Below the pieces are notes generated by a model. That model saw only the letters and a list, made by a program, of their open reading frames with translations. It did no database searches and had not been told where the DNA came from. Source: Bolinopsis microptera (Eukaryota > Ctenophora > Tentaculata > Lobata > Bolinopsidae). Taken from it: a stretch of DNA of 64,000 bases. The stretch covers positions 24,703,799 to 24,767,798 of the forward strand of contig NC_087072.1 in the NCBI RefSeq assembly GCF_026151205.1, read 5' to 3'. Made by a program: the position numbers and the translations under genes. The first letter of the stretch is position 1. Each line of letters opens with the position of its first letter. Below are positions 45,952 to 60,446 of this stretch, in pieces.

Positions 45952-46344
45952 ATAATACCTGTGTCACGTGACTTCAGACACAAAAAAAAAAGAAGTTTGC
46001 AGGAAGTAAAGGAGAGGAGGAGGAGGACGTGTGCATGTTGAAACTGTGAAACTATAACACTGGTATGTTGGGAGAGAGAGAGATCGTGTTTAAATAGGAG
46101 AAGAGGGTCGGATGAAATTGAGCAAGAGCGTGACGTCATATGAAGCACTGACGATCTGTGACGAAACAGCAACCTATTACCCAAGAAGAGCAAGGTATTT
46201 TGATTATGCCAACACATGTGGCATTTTGATTAAATAGTTATGCACATTCTGCGGAATTATTGAGCAACCACACAATCCACAAACATGAAACCAGGAAATG
46301 AATGATTAAGTATAGGGTTGTAAACAAGGACCAATTTGGCCAGG

Positions 46345-46562
46345 AATCAGGGTGGGCCGGAGAGGAATTTCAACAGATGAATTTTATTATAATAATAGGA
46401 TTCATAAAAATAAATTCCACAATGGTTCAAGAAGGGCAGGGCAGGACTGTGTGTGGTGTGAGGGGTTTTAATCAGAGTGGGCCGGAGAGGAATTTCAACA
46501 GATGAATCATAAAAATAAATTCCACGATGGATGGTTCGAGAAGGGCTTGAAAAGGGCAGGAC
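46345..46562 (+). repeat. Two-copy tandem duplication of ~130 bp
   Basis: GGGCCGGAGAGGAATTTCAA begins at about 46352 and again at about 46478. Each copy is followed by CAGATGAATT/C, CATAAAAATAAATTCCAC, a GGTTC(G/A)AGAAGGGC segment and GGCAGGACTGTG. The copies differ by small indels, so the duplication is not brand new. Confidence 0.85.
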
Positions 46563-48479
46563 TGTGGTTTTACTTGACACTTTCTGGAAGGAGCTCACCA
46601 AAACGATTTTTCATTTTAAGCGTTATGAAATTTGAATGAGGAGGATGCAAGAGGAACATCGTGTAAAAATGACTGGAATGTCTGTGATCTATCCTCTGAA
46701 TTAATGCTATAAATGCAAACAAAACAGGACGTAGTTTTTATCGAAATTCACGCCTTATGATCATATAATTCACATGTTATTACAAACCTCAAAAGCACAA
46801 TAATTGATAAAGGAGGGTCAAAAATTAGGTCATCATAAAAGAACATAAGCCGAGAGATAACATTAGCCGAGAGATAAGGATGAAAACAAAACCGAAGTCC
46901 ACGCCCGTCGCTCAAATTAAATGATGCAATTGCCACATGATAGACCACATGAAAATAAAACTGAATCTACGCCATGCCTTACTCGCTGTTTTATATAAAA
47001 CATCGAAACACAAAAGAACAGTTGACGCATTCATCAAAAATGACGCAAACTCCAAGAAATGTCGTCATAACATTGACCGCGAGAAAAGTAACAGAAAGCA
47101 AAACCTCAGCCTAGCCCACAAGCCGCCAATGCTGGTGCAAACAAATGAACACCACATGAAAATCAATATTATATATTAGACTGTAGCTGGTGGTAGATAT
47201 GACTAGGTATGACGCGATATCATGGTACACTATTATAGATAGTACAGGAAGACTTATAAGGTGTTTAGTTCACAGACTACCACTAGTATAATGATGTGTC
47301 ATGATGACTGTATAACAGTACATATTGTACCATTTCTATCTGTGGTTATCAAAGAGAATACCGGATATACGTCACAAAGATCCTCCCTCCCTCCCCCTCG
47401 CCCTCCCCCTCGCCCAATAAACGGATACGATATATCAGTATCAATTCGAGAACAGAGAAGAGAAACCACGTGTGAGAGGAAACCGCCTTGGAAAGGAAAC
47501 CATCTTCCTGATAATTACATCTGCATACTATATCTGCTTACTATATATTATAGAGACAGAGTATTTCCGATATACATCCCATATGTATCGCATGAGTTCA
47601 AAAGAAGTTCCTCAAGCACGCAGTCAAAACATATCTCTATAATATGTATATTATCGCTTTATTATCTCCTCTTTGCATAACACCTGCACGACAAAGATCT
47701 TTTGTCAGTCTGGCAGCGATTCTTACAAAACCTTGCTTAAATAGTTTAATGGCACAACGCTCCCGCAACCAACACGACGTCAATAAACCATTGTGAATTA
47801 AGCATTTATTAGAATCTCCCACTTGTTCGTGTCATTTAAATTTCCTTTCCGTTTTTAATCCCACTTTTTGATCCTAACTCGATTGCAAGGCCTAACTGCA
47901 GACGTATGCGACCGATTACATGTGGATTCTTTGTTGACACTTTCTTTGTTTCGTATTTTAAAGTTTTAATGGCCACTTTAGATTGTACGGTTAACCTTAC
48001 ATACCTTGAATATTTGACGATCGAGATCCATTACAAGTTATTGAGCTACAATTATAATATACCCTTGCAACATACCCTGCAACTGTAAGAGCAACCTTCG
48101 TGCGTCACTTATATTACAAGGTTCAGAAAAACATTAAGATGTGAGAGTACTAATGGAACATTAGGAGTACTAATGGATTCTCCAGGGTCAGTGGACCGTA
48201 GCAAGACGTTACTAGCGACAATAGTAGTATTATAACGGCTATCTTAGAGGAGACTACGATCTTACCCCACGAACAAACATTGGAACGACGACTATTTAGA
48301 ATAGCGACGACATAACCCGTCATTCGTCAAGAGAGAAAGATAGAGAATTTGACAAGGCTCTCACGTACAAGCAAGTGTAAATGGCACAGACACTCAAATA
48401 ACACCACCATGCAACCAAGCAGGAAGTAATTACCAGTCACACTCACATGCGAACTCTTGATGACTTGTCACACACCGCC

Positions 48480-48682
48480 AGTCATGTGTGTGTGTATGTG
48501 TGTGCGTGTGTGAAGTTACACTTTATCTACACACATACACACATACTGCACACAGTACACAGACAGGGTGTAGACATTCAGCTTACATTCGTGTGTAGAC
48601 GCGTGCTGACAGTGCAATGACAGAACACTACCGACACACTCACACACACACACACACACACACTCACACACACACACAATGT
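48480..48682. repeat. (TG)n/(CA)n microsatellites
   Basis: A TG-rich tract at about 48484-48512 and CA tracts at about 48530-48542 and 48638-48680 lie close together in opposite orientation, so the region can fold. A cluster of TGTTGTACGAATGT-like repeats follows to 48785. Confidence 0.88.
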
Positions 48683-48785
48683 ACGAATGTTGTACAGTGT
48701 ACACAGAGTACGCACATGTTGTACGATTGTTGTACATGCAATATGTTGTACGAATGTTGAAGTATACATGTTGTGCGAATGTTGA

Positions 48786-51700
48786 ACTATACATGCAACA
48801 AAAAAGTGTGAGCTTTCATTACATGCAAGCTATTCATTATCGTCCCGTGTAACTAATATTCAACGGCTTTTAGCGGGGCTCAAGCGATATAAATATGAGG
48901 GGTAAACATGTAATGTAGGGCTCAGATACTCGTCAATATTGCGCTGAAATTAAATTATATTCGATACTAATCCAATTTGGACTGACTCTTGTAAAATGTT
49001 CGTTTATTAAGGACACATACTAGAATTTTGAAGAACATGACTTTTATTTAATATCTGTAGTGTTACGTAGACAGTTTTAATGACTCATTACATGTATATT
49101 TGCAAAACGAAAGAATAAAGGGTATTCCGAGTGATGATGTTGTTCACAGCTTTGAGGAATTTGGGTAAATGCTGAAATTTGATTAAAAATGTCGTCATAA
49201 AAGAAAATAACAATGCCTTGAGATTTGAGGAAGACAGCTGTTATAATATTAGAGAGGAACACCTACTCACTGTAATATAACGAAAAATAGAGGCCTCAAC
49301 AGGACTTAAGTCCATATGGCAAGGCTCGAGACAGAGCAAATTAATCATACGGAAAGAAAAAAAACGGTTCATTTAACGTCATAAAAGACAGAGGCTGCAA
49401 ACCATTTTTGTTTTCTGCATCACAGAAGTTGACACGAAGCTTTTTCATTAAAAGAACGGCTTTATTGTATTACAACGTACGAAACATTTTTAGGAAGGCT
49501 GCCCTTAGAGGAGGCACAATCACACAAAAGGATGTAGAGGCAAAGAAATATACCGGGGGACACAATGGCGGGGACGAGAATTTGTATAACCTTAAAACTT
49601 TTACCGGGTCACACACTTTAATACTTTAATATTTCACTAACGAGTCTGGCAAATTTATACTGCACAAAATCTAATAATCCAATTTAAGGATATACAGGTG
49701 GAAGGGAGAAGGAAGTGAGACCTGCACCAGGACACCGGCAATCTCCCATCATTTCCGGAAATAATATCACGTGCACTCGAGGAGTATAATTGCAATCGGG
49801 ACATCAGGATGAGGCTAGTTCTGGGATTGTGGCACAGTTGCAGTCCCGGGCCACAGTTACCAGATAATGAGTGAACCAGGTGTTGTGTGTTGCTGCTGGC
49901 ATGATGAGATAATGGGCATACAAAATATCTCTGAGAAAATGAAAACATTATTAAAAGAAGTAAACTCGGCTCGTTCAGAAACTCGGCAGGCTAATAACTG
50001 TGGACAGTGCTTATGATGGTGTCATAACTCATATATATAGGGGAGAAAGTGACGTTACCTTTATCCCACTATCCAGCGGTATTCCTGAGCGGTAAACTAT
50101 AGCAGAGTTGTTGAGGAATGAAGGATGGGTGGGTCGCCGCCCGCCCACAAGTTGACACAATGCGACCATGTTCAAGGGAAAGTACTTGAATGGCACGGTG
50201 AACGGTCATGAGACATTATACAAATTGTAAAGATGCACATTGCCAAGTTCACTGCAACGGTCATGAGACATTATACAAATTGTAAAGCTGCACAGATCAG
50301 TGCCAAGTTCTTTGCAACACATTTCCGCGCTCAGCGCTGTGGTCAGGTTTAACTCGATCAATTTGAGTGGTTTGCAAATTCGGAGATGAAAACTTCGATG
50401 ATAAAACATGTCAGTAATGATCTGTACATATTTAAACATTATCGGGAGAATCACGTCCGCAGGCGGCAAGATAACACAGATAATTGATAAGATGATCGTT
50501 CAATGAATAAAATTAAAACAATCGCGTTTATGGTTGCCTGATTCCGTGTGACTCAGGGTAGGTTAAACCAACGTAAAAATGAAAGAGTTGTACCAAAATG
50601 TAAATCGCTGAAACAGTGGTCAGCGGTGCTTGCCTATAATAATTACTGCACTCAGGAGATGTGGCGTGTTATACTTTCATTAAAACAGCATGCAGGAACA
50701 ACACGACAGCACTTAAAGTTCATTAATCTTTCTCTCGAAAGCAACTCCCATTTTTTTGGGACTCTAATAATATGAAAATATTATAAATACTCTCAGGTAA
50801 CCACAGTAGGCAGCCATTATTATACGACGATTAACCTGCCGAGTTGCATTCTCAATACTCATTAGTAATGAGACTCACGTTAAACGTCGGTTTACAAAAT
50901 TATACCCGAACTTTGCGCCTGGTCAAGTATAATAAACTCCAAATCTGAGTTTTGCGTCATTCAATTAAGGAATGAGTCCCTACGGGTAGTGGAAGAGGAA
51001 GCGCCCGGTAAATATTAATCATACCGATAGAACCAATAGAAGTTACTAGAATAATACCGATAAACTGAGCTGGAGGGTTTTAGCAATGATTCCTCTCTCA
51101 GCTCTCCGCAGAAGATAAAACCCGAGCCCTTGTAATATTTAGATGGACAATTTAATGATCCTTGATATGACACTACGCTATTACTATGATTGCCATTGCA
51201 TGTCTGGAGACGTGTCAAGGAACAGAGAGATGGAACACACAACTACAAACCAATGGTTAACATATGTCATGATACGGTACTAAATATACTGAGCATCTTG
51301 TGAGGGGGGGGGGGCAGCAGCTTGGGAGGGGGGGGCAGCAGCTTGTACCTGACTATTATATTCTACAATGATCGAGAACTAAAGTATACTCCATACATCC
51401 TCCCATTTACGCCCCATTACAATACCCCACATCAAGTATCTTCCTGTAAACTGAATACTCTGACGTCACTATCGCTCTGACGTCACTATCACTATCACAC
51501 AGTTGGCATATGGTCCCACTTTTCTGCTCTAATGGACGATATAGACAATAGATATACTGTATATTATAGTATATAGATAATATTATAGTACATAGTGTAA
51601 TATTATAAACTGCCTTCATCAGCTGTGGTTACCGTTATTGTTGAGAGAGTGCTGATAAAGTGTTAAACTTTACTCGATACAACAGCACGTATAATTTCTC

Positions 51701-54700
51701 ATGTTATATAATAATGTGTATAATATATATTATGCGAAAAGATTTTAAAAGATTTGAACGGATGTGGTGGGTGGTAGTGAAGTTTTGTCTGAACAGGTGG
51801 CAGTATCATTGTATCGGAGGCTAGTCAAGTTTAAAGTGGAGTATAGAGTTTGTCCATTGTTTATGGTGGTCATGTCATGCATTAATTGTGGGGGAGAGAG
51901 GGGGTTGCAAAGACTGATGTTAGGACTTAGGCCCAAACAAACAAAAACGTAACTATTTAGTAAAACAATTTGGGGTAATTGTTATTCGAGGGTGCAACTG
52001 TTTCTAAAACAGTATATATTTCGTCATATCATTTAGACGCATTGTAACGACCCTACAACGTGACTACTAGAACTACATAATATAACTCTACTATTCCTCG
52101 TTACGTAACGGTAACTACCATATTTTAATCTCATCTGATCTATCTGATGAGATGAGAGTTATATGAAATGGAGAAGGTCATGCTAGTGCTACGTTTTCTC
52201 AACAAAAACAAGACATTTTACCACGGAACACCAAGTTCCTTTATCATAGTAACCGAATGAACCCCTCGTAAAAGATTAATTAACTTGCACGAGTCAAGCA
52301 AAATGAAAACGAAACATCTCAGACATGTCACAACAACTGGATAGTATTATTGAGGTAATGATGTGAATGATATGATCCCCCTCCATGCCTGATCCCCTCC
52401 TGCCGACCAAGCAATAAAGTAGATCATTTAATCTGAAATTGTACGACATGAGCGAACATGCAGCTGTACACACTACTCCAACCACCGGCTCACACGGTAG
52501 AGCGAGCCTGCTCGGTTGGAAGCTATTCCAAATAACTCAGAACTGGAGAAATACTTGGGCTAACTGTCTCAATCCTCATCGAATTTTGTGCAGCTCATTT
52601 ATAGTCTAGAGATATCTAGCACGTGTCGCAGTCTTCTTAAATACATAACTATACTTACTGTTCTTGCAAAGAGATTTGCAAAATGGGTGGGTACGGTGCA
52701 TTATACATAAAGCCTACTATTACTAATCTCTTCCTCGCTGATATTTTAGCACATGTTGTAATATATTAAAACTTTAAAATAGTTAGTACCTGCAATCTGA
52801 CAATCTGCACGGAGGATTATAAGTACATGTAAAGACTTGTAACCCCTTCCTTACTTATAACGGCTTATAAGTACCTAGTACTGTTTACAATGTTTTTAAA
52901 ATACTTTAAAATGAGGATCAGAACAAATGGTCTGGGAATCTTGGGATGGGAAACATGAGACTAAACCCCCTTAAGGAGCAAGGATGAAGATTAAACCGCT
53001 GTAAACTGTTCGGAGTTGAAATAATGAAAGCAGGGATGGAGGGAGGTAGTAGCAGCACTCTCGACAGTTCGACAGGTCTTTAAATTTAAGAGAAGTACGA
53101 TACCAGAGATTGGATATTTTAATAGACCACCCACTAAGACTAATATTTTGGACCACCCGCAGAAGTCGGGGGCAACCAATCACCATGGTTACCGTGAACG
53201 TTAAGTTTCCGGAGATTGTCGTCAAACGTCAAAGACGTCTCGAAATTCGAAAGGTAACCTCCCATATTTTATCGTAATAAGCCTGTTACCAAGACGGGTT
53301 TCTTCATGGTAAGAACTTCATAACAATTGTCATTCAGAGTGAGATATATTTGTGGAGAGGAAGGGAGTTACAACGTGATCAAGTGCCTAAGGTTAATTTC
53401 ACATATCATTAGGTGGCCGATCCACGACGAATTGTTCTCCGTATATAAGCTGGGCCATGTCGTCCAAGTCGTCAGCCGATGGTTTTATGTGCATATCCTC
53501 TATCATTGGTCTAGACTGCCATCATGACTGCTTGATAGGATTCAAGTTGAACTGACATTAACCTGACCAGGGTACAATCTGTCTAACCAGCAGCTGGGAA
53601 TCGTGCGTAGCTTGATCCAGCAGCTATAAGCTCCTACAAGTCTTGATGATATTAGAGGCAGTGGGTGGGCACTAGTGGGCTCTGTGTCTTGTTAAACGGT
53701 ACACGATTGTAGTGGACCGTCATGTGGTAGTCAGTTAACAAAAGGTGGATTGACAGGTAGATAAAATTAATGCGCTGCACGTCATGATGTTAGTCTAGAG
53801 AGACCAGGCTCAAGGTGAGAAGGAAAAAGAACTAACCGCAATGTTATAAAAGGTGTTACCAGACTTACTGCTCCATGTTAAAGCTGTTCCCTACAACTGA
53901 GAAACTGAGTATGCCACGACTAATAAGGGGAATAATATTGCACATAATTCAAGATGATGACCTTCGTAAGATAAGCTGTGTTAGGTCAAGGTGTCCTGAT
54001 ACGTTCACGTACAGGAGTCCGGTTATTTTTCAAAGGTTACGTTCACTTATATAATAGAAATGCAATAGAGAATATTCATTTAAATTCGTATTATGGGAGT
54101 GGATACGTTCACAAGATGAGATGTTCGCGATTAAACAGGCAACTTTGAATCAAGCACTTACAGTAGCTGATGATTCCTAGAAATTTTTCAATCAGGAGAA
54201 TTGCGCAATAAGATAATGGATACGGTTACAAATGAAGATTAATAGACTGATCTTCAGCCCAAAGATGATCCTATTTGACATAAATGAGAGCTCTAAATCA
54301 AATCAATCGAACTAATCATCGATCTTAATTGACAATCCTATTGTTTCTGATTAGTGATTCGAGTTTCGCGGAAGAAAATTGTGCTGTACACCGAGAAAGC
54401 ACCGCAGAGGCCACGAGACCACATCAAACAAACACAGCCTGTCTGTCGGACGTCGGTCTATTAACTTAATGAAATTGTTAAGTCAAACGATTTGAGAAAC
54501 AAAAATCTAATATTCTAGGTAAGAAATTAACTTATATAGGCTATAATATAACAAAGGTAATATTTATAAATAGTGGTTAGAAACATCAAGAATAAAATAA
54601 ATGGAAACTATTGGAAAAGAATATACTAGAGAGTTAAGTGTGTATATTGTATAATAAAGTAACCGTACGGGATCGTAGAGAGGAAGGTATTAACTAAGTG

Positions 54701-55431
54701 CCAAGGTATGAAACCTGCACTTGAGTAGAGCGAAGAGAAGAATCACATGGTGGTCAGCTAGAGGTGATCGGGAGTCAAAGTGGCATTCGGTACCCAGATG
54801 GCATGATGACCAGGCGCGTAATGGTGCAGTTACTATGGTGACTACTGCACGTGTAGTGGTGACTATTGCACGTGTAGTGCATAGGAATGTAATGGTGGGA
54901 AAATGACCTACCAACGGGCACCAGACCGGCTACTGAAATAAAACACCTGATTCAGTGATTCTGGGTGCTATTGGGACATGGTTAGCACGTTGAGCTAAAT
55001 AGTAATTTGGTGATTTCATGGCGCACCATTTAAGGATAGCATTATGATTAAGACACGTTCAAAGTCAACAGTTTAGTATAAGATCATTGACAGCAGCCAC
55101 AGATATTACCTAATATATTATATGTTGACATAATACCCATTTCCAGCTGAGCGATATCAAAATAATCAATTGACATGTATCATGAGCTAAATAATGGTTT
55201 TTCCTGACATCAGCTTAACAGATTTAACATTGTTCAACTTTTAAGAATTTAACAAAAGATCTTACAATTTACTCAAGGTTGCATGTCTAGGTATTTTTCT
55301 ATAATGTCGAGGGGAAAAGGTGCAGGAGACCACCTACTCCACGATGGCATCTGATACAATACAATACAATACTCAAACCTAGCAAATACAAGGAATGATA
55401 AGATAGCATTTTAGTAGATACTGCCCCCTAG
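48786..55431. other. Long non-coding stretch
   Basis: No exon, RNA gene or transposon protein recognised on either strand. Local features only: a ~57-bp tandem duplication at 50204-50310, G-runs at about 51303-51335, and a ~24-bp direct duplication containing GCACGTGTAGTG around 54840-54880. Open frames here are short and without recognisable motifs. Confidence 0.45.
50204..50310. repeat. Two-copy tandem duplication of ~57 bp
   Basis: CGGTCATGAGACATTATACA plus AATTGTAAAG occurs at about 50204 and 50259. Each copy is followed by TGCACA...TGCCAAGTTC. This is a local duplication of non-coding DNA. Confidence 0.85.
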
Positions 55432-55818
55432 CTCCCTACCTCCCTACCTCCCTACCTCCCTACCTCCCTACCTACCTACCTCCCTACCTCCCTACCTCCC
55501 TACCTCCCTACCTCCCTACCTCCCTACCTCCCTACCTCCCTACCTCCCTACCTCCCTACCTCCCTACCTCCCTACCTCCCTACCTCCCTACCTCCCTACC
55601 TCCCTACCTCCCTACCTCCCTACCTCCCTACCTCCCTACCTCCCTACCTCCCTACCTCCCTACCTCCCTACCTCCCTACCTCCCTACCTCCCTACCTCCC
55701 TACCTCCCTACCTCCCTACCTCCCTACCTCCCTACCTCCCTACCTCCCTACCTCCCTACCTCCCTACCTCCCTACCTCCCTACCTCCCTACCTCCCTACC
55801 TCTCTACCTCCCTACCTA
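55432..55818. repeat. 8-bp minisatellite (TCCCTACC)n, about 47 copies
   Basis: A nearly perfect 0.39-kb array of CCTACCTC units, with only a couple of variants (one CCTACCTA near 55470, one CTCTACC near 55800). The + strand has no G at all within the array. The complement is (GGTAGGGA)n, with paired G-runs of two and three at regular spacing, so it could form stacked G-quadruplexes. The homogeneity implies recent expansion. An (ATACA)4 run precedes it at about 55357. Confidence 0.95.
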
Positions 55819-57499
55819 CTGCGCTATTACTACTAGAGGCTGACAAACAAGTGGGCTGGTGATGAAGCAGCCAGTAAAGGCAGCAGTAATGCACATAATC
55901 ACAGATCCTGGGCAATCACGGGATCATTAGCGACCTCTTGTGACCTTTTATGACCACATGTGACCACAAACGTGACCATAATCACCAGGTATACAAAGGA
56001 TAATAACCAAGGTGGCGTGTAAACATATGGTATGGATTTTCTCCCTGGACAATGGTAGTTAGAACAGAGAGAGAGGATTATTACTACCTAGCCGTGTTGG
56101 CATTCAGCCACAAAGGGACCTTGTCATTGTCTCAATCTGACCCATTATTACTTGACTCTCCAATGCTCTGTTATAATTTCCAATCCTTTAAATGCTTCCC
56201 AGGCTTTAATTCTAACACACAACTCGCTATTATAATACACCACCTTACAGTCTACAACAACAGAGCCAAGTGGTAGAGATCTCTAGAGTGCAGCTTGCAA
56301 ACTTAATGAGACTGTCCACTGTGCTAGAATAGGCTCATTAACATGTTTTAGTAAAGCTTTTAGCAGCTTCACCAAGTTTAGCAGCTTCAACAAGGCTGAA
56401 GGCTCTAAAACCTGGCACAACAGTGAGACACATTCTCTAAGAAGCTCTAAGACACCCTCTAACAGCCCCCACGTGGCTCATGACGTGATGTGTCCGGCAC
56501 TACCATCTAGCACTTATAGCCCAGAGAGGAAGCAACCCTCATCGCTCCTAGTTCTCTAGTTAATGAGCTAACTGCGATTAGTCTACAAATAATACGACCT
56601 CACGCTTTCCAGGTTCAGATGTTAGAAATTATGAAATTATCACTTTGCTCATAAAACCTACCCTTACATATTAAAATGCTTCAGATCGTTCGTAACTATA
56701 TTACATCCCACCAGCTCTGATCTGAAATATCATAGTCCTAGAGATGACCGATCCCTGCTTAAATACAGCTGTATTCAAGTGAATCCTTAGAGTTACTCAC
56801 GATCGCCCTGATATTTTTTCTGGGGAATAAATCAGGGGCGAAAGTTTGTTGATCATCTTAATAGCTTAATGTTAATATTCTTGCAAAAATACCCATACAA
56901 AACTGATTATAATGGATAAACCCACACGACCAGGGAAATCGAATGAGCAGTTATTAGTTAGAGATGAGCTGAAATGACCCTACAGGCTATACTATACGGA
57001 TACCAAAAATATCATTATGTTTAAAAAATCAAAACGAAAGAATGGATATTATTGATAAATGGTTATCTTGATAAATGCCCAATATGGGTGAATATGAACA
57101 AAAGGTAAAATTGAAAGCAGAGTACGATACCTATTATCTATAAAATATTTGTTTTTGATTACCGGGTCAATCAAAAACATAATGATTCTATAGATAATAA
57201 CTATTGCGCACTCCTTTTGATTTCGCCTTTATATTTAACCGTAAACGAGTTAAGTTAACACCGCTAACAGCTAATAACTAATGATTTAACAGCAAGATTC
57301 GATAATTTTCATCAACCGAAACGACAAAACCTACCACACAGTAGCCACACTAACTAAACAAAATGACAAAATGGCTACTGCTAAAACCAAGCAACACCTG
57401 ACACACATCCACACTCGTGTCTGCAGAAGTGTGGGATCAACTCATCGTAATGTAACACAACAACATGACTAACGGCGGCCACATATCACATATACGAGC
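55819..57499. other. Non-coding stretch
   Basis: No supported gene. It contains a hairpin at 57131-57205. The frame at 56052-56276 has no recognisable domain. Confidence 0.4.
57131..57205. repeat. Imperfect inverted repeat
   Basis: TATTATCTATA at about 57132 and TGTTTTTGATT near 57149 mirror AATCAAAAACATAATGATTC and TATAGATAATA ending at about 57202, around a short ACCGGGTC-containing loop. A compact palindrome, possibly a MITE relic. Confidence 0.65.
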
Positions 57500-57504
57500 G
57501 TGTA

Positions 57505-57715
57505 CGTGTGTGTGTGTGTGTGTGTGTGCGTGTGTGTGTGTGCGTGTGTAGATTGAAGGAAGTGAATTATATAGCAAACATAAAGTGTGTTGAGTGTAAT
57601 TTGAGATCAAACCAGTTTATCGTGAATAGCCCCCGGGTGTCCCTATCATCATCCCGCCTCTCTTTCTCTCTCCCTCTCTCTCTCTCTCTCTCCCCCACTC
57701 TCTCTAGCTCTCTCC
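57505..57715. repeat. (TG)n and (TC)n microsatellites
   Basis: A TG-rich tract runs 57505-57549 and a TC-rich tract about 57658-57715, separated by about 100 bp of unique sequence. Open frames across them are low-complexity. Confidence 0.9.
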
Positions 57716-60446
57716 AGGTTATATTGATTATCACTTTTTCGTCACGTAATTAGGTCAGCTCGGAATAATTAATGAGGTGTCTGTGCCACCTGTAAACAGT
57801 TGGCGCTTATCTTAACACTTCTGGACAACTTCTGGACAACTTCAGGGGTCATTGTTCAATGTTTGGTAATACGAGCAGAACCTTATCTTATAGTTATATA
57901 TTTATGTAATATATAGCATGGGTGGGGGGGGGGGCACCCCATCGATGCCCATACCCATTTGACCAAAAGTTGGAAAAAATTGGCATCATTTTTTCGGGCA
58001 AAATCAAAAAATTAATTTGTCTGAATCTACCAAGGTTGAGGAATAAATAAGCCTACCCGTAATATACCGTGTATATTTTACGTAGAGTATATTTTATAGA
58101 CTTATACATGTTATAGATAAGAATGCGTGATCTTAATATCTCTTTTCCTGCTATATATCTGATCATCTACTCAGGGAGGCTTTTCGATTATTTTTCCCTG
58201 GGCACATTTTCTCTACAATATGGATTTCTAGAAGTTCCACTGTCATTATATGACGCTGTTAGTGTGGGCGGCCGATTGTCGAGACTTGCGATAGCCAACA
58301 ATCGAAGTTTAAAGAACTCCGTTGGGATGTATTTACTATTGACGTGTTTCAGAATGATTTATTTGATGGTTGTACCAATTCAAACCTGCTAAAAGTTCAG
58401 TTGTGCAGCTCTCACAAGACCAAGGCAAAAGAAAGTGTCTGATCTTATTATATTATATGTACACTAAGTATAAGATCGCACCAAATATATTAGCCTAGAA
58501 CATGAGTAAGAACTAAGAAAGCCGCTTTGATAAATAAACGGAGGAAAACATATTTCTTAGTGATAGAGCGAATATAGCGTTATTAAAGTCGATTTAATAC
58601 AATATTATCTTCAAATAGAAGGTGGGGTTAATAATCACCCATGTACTGATCAACGTGGACTGAGTAAATTATTAAATATTAAATAAACGATCTACCTATC
58701 TACGTTATACGGGAGAGTGCAAATAACGCCCAGGTGTTATCTTACTCTAAAAATAAAACTTTGGGTCAAAAGGTCGCTATTTAACGCCAATATGTCCTGT
58801 CATAAGCTAAACTACGGACATTATACAGATCAAATATATCTCCCTGAGCAGATTTCGTTTAAATATATCATGCAGACTAAACATATCATGGACTAAGTAG
58901 AGCTAGTAAATAATGGTATTGCTATTATCGTCCTACTATTCAGGTTCTTGAATAATGAGTCATATAAATATTACCGACAGTCATATTATTGAATCTGTTT
59001 GGTGGGTTTTAAGATCAGTTTTTGACAAATTGTCAAGTTTTAAAAATTGAACGCTTAGCATCAGCTTATAGTTATTAAATTGAGTTCTTCCTATGTTAAA
59101 GTGTGATAGGGAATGTTTCACAAAGAGGGAACGATTTAAAACTATAAATCCTTTTAAACTAGTTCAGCACGAATACAGCATTCAATTTCTAAATTACAAA
59201 ACCAAGACAGTGAGACCCTCTCAATCTCATGGGCCTTATTAAAGCCGCGGTACGTCATTCTTTTTATAAGGTATTATAAGTTAATTCAGGTTTTAAATTA
59301 TTTTATAGTTATGTCACCATGGGTTATATGGTCATAAATTGGCTCGACTTTGAGCAGTTCATATCACCGTACAAGGTGCGTATGTAATGTATCTTAAAGA
59401 GTTGCGATGATGTCGCTCAAAATCTTTCTTATGAACTCTTTGTCGGTGAATTTAACTTAACTAAGTAACTTACAGTAGAAAACCTACATGGATAATATCG
59501 ATGGTGGGTCAAAGTAAGGGGTATTCAAAGCCGACACACCGCGTCAAACCAGAACAGCGGGCTTACATTTTCACTACTTACTACTATGCAGTATAATATA
59601 CATCGGCACTAAATGAGGAACAGACAATAAAATCAAACGATACGTGCTAGTAGTGAAGTACAATCTACTGTACACATTTTACAGACAGAACAATAGCAAG
59701 GCTGAACAACAACAACAACAACAACAACAGTGAACACCAAACACTGTCAGTTGTTACAAGCAAGCTAAAGAATAACAGCAGCTTGATATCAAACAGAGAT
59801 ACGATCACCAGAGCAAGAGCACAGCTCGATATCATGATGTGTGTGTACGACACTATTCATCACAGCCATTACCATGTTATCATGTTATCAGGCTTGACAA
59901 TATTAGGAGCTGCTTGTTGAAATTGGTCATGAAATCGGTATAATTATGATAATTAGGGATAATATTAATTAGGGATAATTAGGGATATTTAGGTATAATT
60001 AAGATATAATGACGACATTATACCATCTAGTTGTTGCTACGTAGCAAGGTAACCAGGGGTGGTTGCCAGGGAGTTGGTTATATGGTATCTGTCAATTTGT
60101 GGGCGCGGTCAATTGTCTCCCAACTTACGTACATGATAGAGCACTTTACAGCTGCCTATACAGTGATTAATTAATCTGTGAACGCAGGAAAGGGGGCTGC
60201 GTCATCATGATCTGTGCAAATACCTGCACAAATACATGTCCCACCCCCAACAAACAGGAGGGTATAGATTAACAACTGCTACCGTCTCTCTCTGACATAC
60301 GTACCGGCATGTGCGGGATTGTCAAACCAACTGTCATTATATCAAGCCGGCAGTGGTTCAGCAATCAGCAGCCGCCGACCTCTCTGTGTTGGACAATGTG
60401 GGACACGTCATACGGTAGACAGGTGAACTGTCGTTTATATTGTTAT
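57716..60446. other. Non-coding stretch
   Basis: No exon, RNA gene or mobile-element protein recognised. It includes a G-run near 57922, an (AAC)8 run at 59704-59728 and several AATTAGGGATA repeats at 59950-59990. The 89-codon frame at 58123-58392 has hydrophobic stretches but no recognised family, and I do not call it. Confidence 0.4.

Larger units (their letters stand above)
44453..48479. other. Non-coding upstream/intronic DNA of the PDE gene with small tandem repeats
   Basis: I found no supported coding exon. The stretch contains a 10-bp repeat (44546-44598), a 12-bp repeat (45905-45951) and a two-copy ~130-bp duplication (46345-46562). The rest is AT-rich. If the exon at 63.87 kb belongs to the PDE gene, all of this is its first visible intron. 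Confidence 0.45.

Noticed and set aside
58123-58392. Hydrophobic 89-codon frame
   Set aside because: No recognised domain, no splice or neighbour support, and length expected by chance in 64 kb.
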